Below, piece by piece: positions 8,075 through 13,280 of a stretch of 13,280 nucleotides of DNA. Source of the DNA: Podochytrium sp. JEL0797. Lineage: Eukaryota > Chytridiomycota > Chytridiomycetes > Chytridiales > Chytriomycetaceae. The position numbers and the translations under genes were made by a program. The stretch spans positions 1 through 13,280 of the forward strand of contig JADGJG010000736.1 in NCBI GenBank assembly GCA_027596195.1, given 5' to 3'. Position 1 is the stretch's first letter; each line of letters starts with the position of its first letter. The notes below the pieces were generated by a model. That model was given only the letters and a program-made list of their open reading frames with translations. It searched no databases and had not been told where the DNA came from.

Positions 8075-10018
8075 ATGCCCTCGCCATGCCCTCAAGCTTG
8101 CCAAAGGGGCGGAAAATTTCATCGGAATCACACCCAAGCGCCGCGAATGGACCCGTTTCCAACAGTTCCCCCCACATCCCCACCTCAATCGCAACCCCTC
8201 CCGCCATCACAGCTCCTCAAAGCCATGCTCACCGCCACCTCCACCACTACCACGAGCCAGGTGGAACCTTCCGCAGCACCGAAAACGTTCAAGGAAGCCG
8301 TGATTGGAATGCACCGCACGCTGTCGAATTCTGCCTCGATCGTCTCCAAGTCCAGCAAACGCTCATATCCTTTGATTGTATCGCTTCCCGCCGTCGAGGG
8401 ACAAGACCCTGCCCCGTTATCTGCGCGTGACCCCTTCCCCGACGACGATGACGACGAGTACGACGACAACCACCGATACGACCATGACGAGCAATACCAA
8501 GAGGATCAACCCCTCTCGGAGCTCGAATGCGCGCTTGAAGTCGGCCAGCACTTGCTCGACCAAAACCAATCCCTCGAAGCGAGCTTGCAAGCGTCTCGCG
8601 ATGAAACAGAGTATCTGCTGTGCGTGATGGCCAAAATGGATCCCGATCTTGTGAATGCAGCCATGGCCGAAGTGCAAGGGATCGAAAATGACCAGGGGGG
8701 CTTGGTCGAAAATGCTGCGGAGGAAGAGGAGGAAGTGGAGGCGGATTTGAGGGCAGAGAGGCAAGTGTTTATGGCAGAGATTGATGCGTTGAAAGATCAG
8801 GTTCGTTTATTACTTTGTGGGAATGTGAGAAGGGGATCAAATTTCGTGTGCTTGGGTTTCGTAACCCAAAACGAGTCAAGGAGGTTTTCCAAGCCCCTTT
8901 CCCCCCCGCTTCGCACTTGAATACTAAATTGATGTGATTGTTTTTCTCAGGTCCAAGAACTCACGACCCAAAACACAAAACTCAAATCCCTAACCGATCC
9001 CCTCCGAGAAACCCAACGAGTCTCCCTCTTCTCCTCCGCCGCCAGCACCCTCGGGTCCCCGACCAACACTCACGAACTCGAAGCGCGCATCCGAGAATAC
9101 GACCTTCTCGTGACCCAGCTCAAATCGCAACTCTCAGCGTCCCACTCGAACGGAATCGAATCGAGTTTCACCGATTCACCCCCAACTCAACCTCATGCGC
9201 GCGACTCATCCAGTTCATCCTCATCAGAAAGCCACGTTGAAGACGCAAACCTTGCCACACTGAGACGCATCGCGTCCAAACCAGGCCTCTCACACTCCTT
9301 CATCACGCACTCCCCGTTATCCAAATCCTTCTCCTCCTTCTTCCCCTCCTTCAACCACACCACGTCTCCTCCCGCCGTCGAAAACACTTCATTGGTGGTG
9401 GCAACAGCTCACCTTAAGAACGGCTCAGCCAGATTAACTGCCAGCCCAACCACCTCCACCCACCCCCCAACACATCCCACACCCGTACCCACACCCGCCG
9501 AAACCGCCGAATCCTTTGTCGACAGCCGAACCCACTTGGACCCTTCCCCCCCTTACCTCTCCCACCACGCCCACGACTCCCCTGACCTCAAAACGCCTCA
9601 CTCCAACCCACCTCCACCGCGCAGCAACAGCACCGGCCATTCATCATCCACCCACCCCCCACTCACATCCACCAACATCAATGTAATCGTGCGTCTCATG
9701 ATGGGCGGCACACTCCTCAAATACAACCGCCGCCGCACGAAATGCGAGCCGCGGTTCGTGTGTGTGAACCCATACTCTCGAACCATCAGTTGGAGCAAAT
9801 CAGAGCCCGGAAAAATGGCGACGCATGGTGGCGACGATGAGATTACGACAGTGTATATGCAGACGGTGTTTGTGGAGGATTTGACGGACGGACGGTCGCG
9901 GATTGTGGTGCGGGCGAAAGGGCGGGAGGTTGTGTTTCAGTGTGGGAGTAAAGGGGAACATGAGGTGTGGGAGAGGGGGTTGACGTTGGTGTTGCAGCAG
10001 AATCATGACAAGTGTTGA
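8075..10018 (+). CDS. Num1/Mcp5-like cortical anchor: coiled coil plus C-terminal PH domain
   Basis: Two exons: 8075-8800 and 8951-10018; 597 residues. An in-frame TAA at 8009 precedes the ATG. The C-terminus (about 485-592) matches the Mcp5/Num1 PH family: NVIVRLMMGGTLLKYNRRR, then RFVCVNPYSRTISWS, alternating beta strands, and a last helix HEVWERGLTLVLQQ. In yeasts this domain binds plasma-membrane PI(4,5)P2, and the protein anchors dynein, and in some species mitochondria, at the cortex. Residues 122-145 are strongly acidic. Residues 148-302 contain coiled-coil segments, including ALEVGQHLLDQN (153-164), which resembles the CC1 box of dynein adaptors. Residues 303-484 are Ser/Pro/Thr-rich and look disordered. 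It is much shorter than yeast Num1. A role as cortical dynein anchor is inferred from domain order. It converges on the PIF1 gene with 143 bp between stops. Confidence 0.85.
8801..8950 (+). other. Unusually long intron (150 bp) in the Num1-like gene
   Basis: The donor is CAG|GTTCGT and the acceptor TTTTTCTCAG, with ACTAAAT as a likely branch region. All other complete introns here are 50-85 bp. It contains TTGGGTT (8852-8858) and AACCCAA (8863-8869), a 7-bp hairpin with a TCGT loop, and a C-run. The splice is phase 0 and joins two coiled-coil segments smoothly. Confidence 0.75.
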
Positions 10019-10041
10019 TGGTTTGTTGGTTACAGGAGGGA

Positions 10042-10055
10042 GGGGGGGGGGGGGG
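10042..10055 (+). repeat. 14-G homopolymer run between convergent genes
   Basis: Fourteen G residues are preceded by GGAGGGA, so the + strand fits a G-quadruplex motif. The run lies 24 bp after the stop of the Num1-like gene and about 107 bp from the stop of the convergent PIF1-like gene. Confidence 0.75.
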
Positions 10056-10111
10056 CAATTGGAACGCTTTTCTTTTTTTTTCGCATTATTTTTTCAATTT
10101 GGAGGTGATGA

Positions 10112-10117
10112 AATAAA
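10112..10117 (+). terminator. Poly(A) signal AATAAA of the Num1-like gene
   Basis: AATAAA lies 93 bp after the TGA, beyond the G-run and a T-rich stretch. Confidence 0.55.
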
Positions 10118-10160
10118 TTATCAGTGTGTTAAAACTGCCTGGAAAGCTTTATATATACCA

Positions 10161-10166
10161 TTTATT
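10161..10166 (-). terminator. Poly(A) signal overlapping the stop codon of the PIF1-like gene
   Basis: On the minus strand AATAAA contains the TAA stop codon (10164-10162). If this hexamer is used, the 3' UTR would be very short and would still overlap the 3' region of the convergent Num1-like gene. Confidence 0.4.
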
Positions 10167-11936
10167 TTTCTGCAGCCCCAGAGGCATCCAACCGCCTATA
10201 AAACTCAATCACCCTCTGATCCGCCATCACCTTGCCCCTCTCAAAATTCAACACCTGCATCCCTTCCAGACTCGTGGCCCGCGAAAGCGCCACATAACTC
10301 TGCCCCTTTTCAAACACGCGTCCCAAATCCACCTTCAACCGCTCGAGAGTCTGTCCTTGACTCTTGTGAATACTCATGGCATACGACAACATGAGTGGGA
10401 TTTGTCGGCGGATCGCGAGAATGGTTGTGGACGCGTCGCGGATGGTCCATTCTTGTCGCGTCACGGTGCGTCGTTTGAGGACGGAGGGGCCCGCGGCTCC
10501 ACCGCCAACGTGAAAATCCACCACAACCGCATCCTCAAGACACTCCACCACAATCCCCAGAGTCCCATTCACAAGTTCCACCCCCACATCCCCTCCTTCG
10601 CCTCCCTCCTCTCGCACATTCTTCAACAACATGACCTGCGCGCCAACCTTCACCTCCAACACCCCAGGCGCAAGACAAACCTCGTCCAATTTCTTGACTT
10701 GATCCTGCCTCCCTACATCCTGCGCCACAAAACTCACCATGGGCCCAGTAATCCCTCTCACCCTCGCACGGTTCGCAACCGCAACTTGATCCCGCGTCGC
10801 AAACAACTGCGTAGCTTCAATCCCATCCGGCGCTATCACCCGTCTCGACAACCCTTGCAACAACGCACAAGTCCGCTCCGAACACTGCCCTACCCGTAAC
10901 TCATTCAAAACCCCCACAAGAACGTGATCCTTTTGCCGAAAAATCTCCCCCAACTGAACCATCACTGTAAAACAAACCTCCCACGTTCTCGCCTCGAACG
11001 CAAACTTGCACCTCCCCCGTGTCACGGGGGGCAACTGGAAGAAATCACCCGTCACAACGAGCTGGATTCCCCCGAATGGGAGTGTATTCTGCCTCACGAC
11101 CCGCGCCACTTCCTCCAATTTATCAAACATGTCCGCATCCACCATCGAAACTTCATCCACAACAAGCACCTTGACCCCCTTCCACCGTTGAGTCGCCTTC
11201 CCACTCCCCAACACAGACGCTGCAATCTGCGCAGCCGTCCCCGTGAGCAACCCAACCCCCGCAAAAGAATGGATCGTGCACCCCGAGATGTTCACGGCCG
11301 CGATCCCCGTCGGGGCCGTAACAGCGACTTGTCCTGGTCCTTTGTGTTTTTGTCGCAGGCTCGAAATGAGGTGAGTGAGGAGCATGGATTTGCCTGTTCC
11401 CGCGCCGCCCTGGGGTGCACGCAAAAAGTGATTTATTTAGTTTGAGGAGGGGGGGAGGGGGGTGAACGGCTTACGGTGTAAAACACGTTCTGCCCTTGAT
11501 TCACAACGAGATCCACGACGCGTTGTTGCGTTTGTGTCAATTTCATAGCGGGTTGGGCTTGTTGCGGCGGTTTCGGCATGGTTGGTTCCGCGGTTCGGAC
11601 GCGGACTGCGGCCGCGTTCGGTTTTGGAAGCGAAGCCATAGGGTGCTTGGCCGTCGTTGGTTTCGAGGGTACAGAGGCAGCAGTAGCGATTGCATTGGGG
11701 ATGTTGGTGGTGGTGGATAGTGTTGAGGCGAGGAGAGGCGGGGTGTGGGCAGCAGGAGCTGGGGCGGGTTTTTGGACGGGGCGGGGATGAGTGGATCGAA
11801 GGACGGAGGGCAGGTTCTGGGTGGTGGTGTTTGTCGAGCGAGGAAGGGGTGCCTTGTTTTCGTCGGCAACGTCAGTGACTTTGAGCTGCGCAAACAGCGA
11901 CGAGAGTTCCGGTGCGCGGGCGGGGCGAGAAGTCAT
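10162..11936 (-). CDS. PIF1-family DNA helicase (copy 1, complete)
   Basis: Two exons (minus): 11936-11475 and 11409-10162; 569 residues. The intron (11474-10 range 11474-11410) runs GTAAGC to CCCCAG and splits the Walker A region, restoring FYTGGAGTGKS. Residues 1-125 are Pro/Ala/Ser/Thr-rich and look disordered; the helicase core starts near 133 (QTQQRVVDLVVNQGQNVFYT). Motifs: Walker A GGAGTGKS 155-162; Ia APTGIAA; Walker B DEVSMVD 239-245; GDFFQLPPV 275-283; LGEIFRQKD; LVNGTLGIV 433-441; [11 protein letters not shown] 500-510; SYVALSRA 525-532. All ATPase and helicase residues I can check are present. PIF1 enzymes are 5'-to-3' helicases that act in nucleus and mitochondria on replication forks, telomeres and G-quadruplexes. 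The protein is short for the family. An in-frame ATG at 11999 would add 21 residues and could change targeting. It lies downstream of and in tandem with a second PIF1 gene. Confidence 0.92.
10276..10320. repeat. 45-bp segment identical to 12200-12244
   Basis: The same 45 bp occur in both PIF1-like genes in the same orientation, coding [15 protein letters not shown] in each with no synonymous difference. The neighbouring 33 bp on the left (10243-10275) match at about 27 positions, and identity falls further away. Confidence 0.9.
11449..11462. repeat. G-rich tract in the PIF1 copy 1 intron
   Basis: On the + strand G7, A, G6 follow GAGGA. On the transcribed sense (minus) it is a C-rich pyrimidine stretch early in the intron. 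It is one of several G-tracts near the two helicase genes. Confidence 0.6.
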
Positions 11937-12100
11937 TTTTTGGGTTGCAAGTTTCGGACAACCAAAAAATGGACAAAGCTTGGACACAAAACCACACAAA
12001 TAACCCTCCTCACTGTCACTTCACTGCCACTTTCATCAAAATACGCATCAAACACACACACCCACAACAAGCAAAAAACAACACCAAAGTCAACAAAGAA
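11937..12100. promoter_or_regulatory. 164-bp spacer between the tandem PIF1-like genes
   Basis: It holds the 3' end of copy 2 and the promoter of copy 1. The + strand from about 11985 to 12100 is rich in A and C and almost free of G, including an ACACACAC run, so the sense strand is GT-rich. I see no AATAAA on the minus strand after the copy 2 stop and no gene. Confidence 0.45.
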
Positions 12101-13253
12101 TCAGAACGAAAACAACTGCCGATTAAACGCCACAACCTTCGGATGCGCCTCCACCTTATCCTTCCTAAAATTCAATACCTGCAACCCATCAAGACTCACG
12201 GCCCGCGAAAGCGCCACATAACTCTGCCCCTTTTCAAACACGCGACCCAAATCGATTTTCACGAGAGGCAGCGTTTGGCCTTGACTTTTGTGGATGCTGA
12301 GGGCGTAGGCGAGTGTGAGTGGAATCTGGAGGGAGAAGAGATTCGAGAGCGAGGAGAAGGGTGTCAGAAAGCATGGCCCGAACAGATTCGAAAAAAATCA
12401 CTCCACAAACCTGATCCTTGGTCGCCATCTCCCCACCATACTCCAAACTCCACTGCTCGACCCCAACCGTCCGCCTCATCACAGCCTCACTCCCAACCTG
12501 CACGCGGAAATCCACAACAGGCCACCCCGTATCCTCCTCAAACCCAACCACAATCCCCATACTCCCATTCACGAGTCCCATATCGCTGTTATTTTTGATC
12601 ATCATGACTTGCGCGTGGAGTTTGAGTTCGAGAATGTCCACGGCCACACAGTCCTTGTCGAGACGCGCGTGGAGGCGTGGGTCCGGGCAGGTTTGGGTGT
12701 TGCGGAGGGATTTGAAAACGACGGGTTGGCCGGGGAGGAGAGCGAGGTGGCGTTTGTTGCAGGCGTCGACTTCGTTCCTCAACGCGAATCTACCAAAAAA
12801 AATATTCAAAAAAAACTATTGAAAAGGTAATTACAAAGGGCAAAAGCCAGGAAATCTTACAGCTCAACGGGAACCATTTTGGACGGCTTCAAAGGCCGCG
12901 AGAGCCGTTTGAGCGTTTCTTCCGTTTGCGCAGAAACCTCACCCATGCGGATTTCGTTCAAGATTTTGATGAATTCAGGGTCCTTTTGGCGAAACACTTC
13001 GCGCAGCTGCATGTAAGAATATGCAACAACAAAAAGCAATCGGGGTGCGCACATACCAAAATCGTTCTCTTCAAACACTCCTTCCACGCATGCGCCTCGA
13101 ACGTAAACACGACATTGTGTTTGTTGACGGGTGGGAGTTGCATGAAATCGCCGCAGACAATGAGTTGGATTCCGCCAAATGGACGCGAATCGACGCGCAC
13201 TTGTTTGGCGATTTGGTTCAGTTTGTCAAAAAAGTGGCCGTCGACCATGGAGA
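12101..13253 (-). CDS. PIF1-family DNA helicase (copy 2, N-terminus beyond window)
   Basis: Four visible exons (minus): 13253-13057, 13006-12861, 12789-12411 and 12325-12101. Introns are 13056-13007 (50 bp), 12860-12790, 12410-12326, and one continuing past 13280. About 314 C-terminal residues are seen. The first exon begins inside Walker B ([12 protein letters not shown]). Then come [73 protein letters not shown] and SYVALSRA, ending with a TGA at 12103-12101. Every junction keeps frame and restores family sequence, for example [12 protein letters not shown] and [18 protein letters not shown]. Walker A is off the window. Its role should be like copy 1, a 5'-to-3' helicase of genome maintenance. 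It differs from copy 1 in having introns at four positions where copy 1 has none. Confidence 0.88.
12200..12244. repeat. 45-bp segment identical to 10276-10320
   Basis: This is the partner copy in the last exon of PIF1 copy 2, covering [15 protein letters not shown]. The first flanking bases differ on each side (GGT here and GGA in copy 1 for the preceding Gly codon). Confidence 0.9.
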
Positions 13254-13280
13254 CTGGTTTTTGTTTGTTGTATTGAAAGA

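Noticed and set aside
10126..10899. Plus-strand open frame of 257 codons antisense to PIF1 copy 1
   Set aside because: It mirrors a strongly conserved helicase frame; His/Pro/Arg-rich composition is typical of a complement of G-rich coding DNA.
11745..12598. Plus-strand open frames across the PIF1 spacer and the end of copy 2
   Set aside because: They are antisense to helicase exons and introns, without domain evidence or splice support.
10162..13253. PIF1 helicases as part of a Helitron transposon
   Set aside because: Helitron proteins join a Rep/HUH nuclease domain to the helicase. No Rep motif is visible, both genes are intron-bearing, and no Helitron ends are evident. The left end of copy 2 is outside the window, so this is not absolute for that copy.

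Overview
This looks like nuclear DNA of a fungus, most likely an early-diverging (chytrid-type) lineage, though that placement is a guess. Nearly all genes are split by short GT-AG introns (50-85 bp, one of 150 bp). AATAAA signals follow several stop codons, and one protein ends in the fungal Mcp5/Num1-type PH domain. I see no rRNA, tRNA, CRISPR array or intact transposon. All exon models are read by eye from splice signals, frame and protein family patterns.

Layout. 1-606 is non-coding, with a 15-C run, a small AT-rich inverted-repeat element and G/C-rich tracts. 607-1545 (+) encodes a protein with a duplicated CCCH finger plus CCHC knuckle module. It converges on a bZIP factor (1561-2583, -), leaving 15 bp between the stop codons. 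The bZIP gene and a secreted arylsulfatase (2835-5025, +) diverge from a 251-bp shared promoter that holds a CACGTG palindrome. Three more + strand genes follow: a GPI-anchor-like pepsin-family aspartic protease (5232-6808), a two-module LEA/DUF3712-like protein (6906-7856), and a coiled-coil/PH protein resembling the cortical dynein anchors Num1/Mcp5 (8075-10018). The last of these converges on two tandem minus-strand PIF1-family helicase genes (10162-11936, and 12101 to beyond the right edge).

How the genes may work together. The sulfatase and the protease are both predicted to enter the secretory pathway and could act on extracellular material. The bZIP/sulfatase pair recalls fungal sulfur control, where a bZIP (CYS-3/MetR type) drives arylsulfatase genes; local control here is inference. 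The two helicases share a 45-bp stretch of perfect DNA identity inside otherwise diverged sequence, and their intron layouts differ completely.

The least expected signal is compositional. In several genes the coding strand changes from C-rich to G-rich part way through, sometimes inside one exon, without any matching change in protein domain. I did not find a clearly novel multi-gene system. The best leads are the bZIP/sulfatase pair with its altered DNA-contact residue, the skew switching, and the helicase pair.
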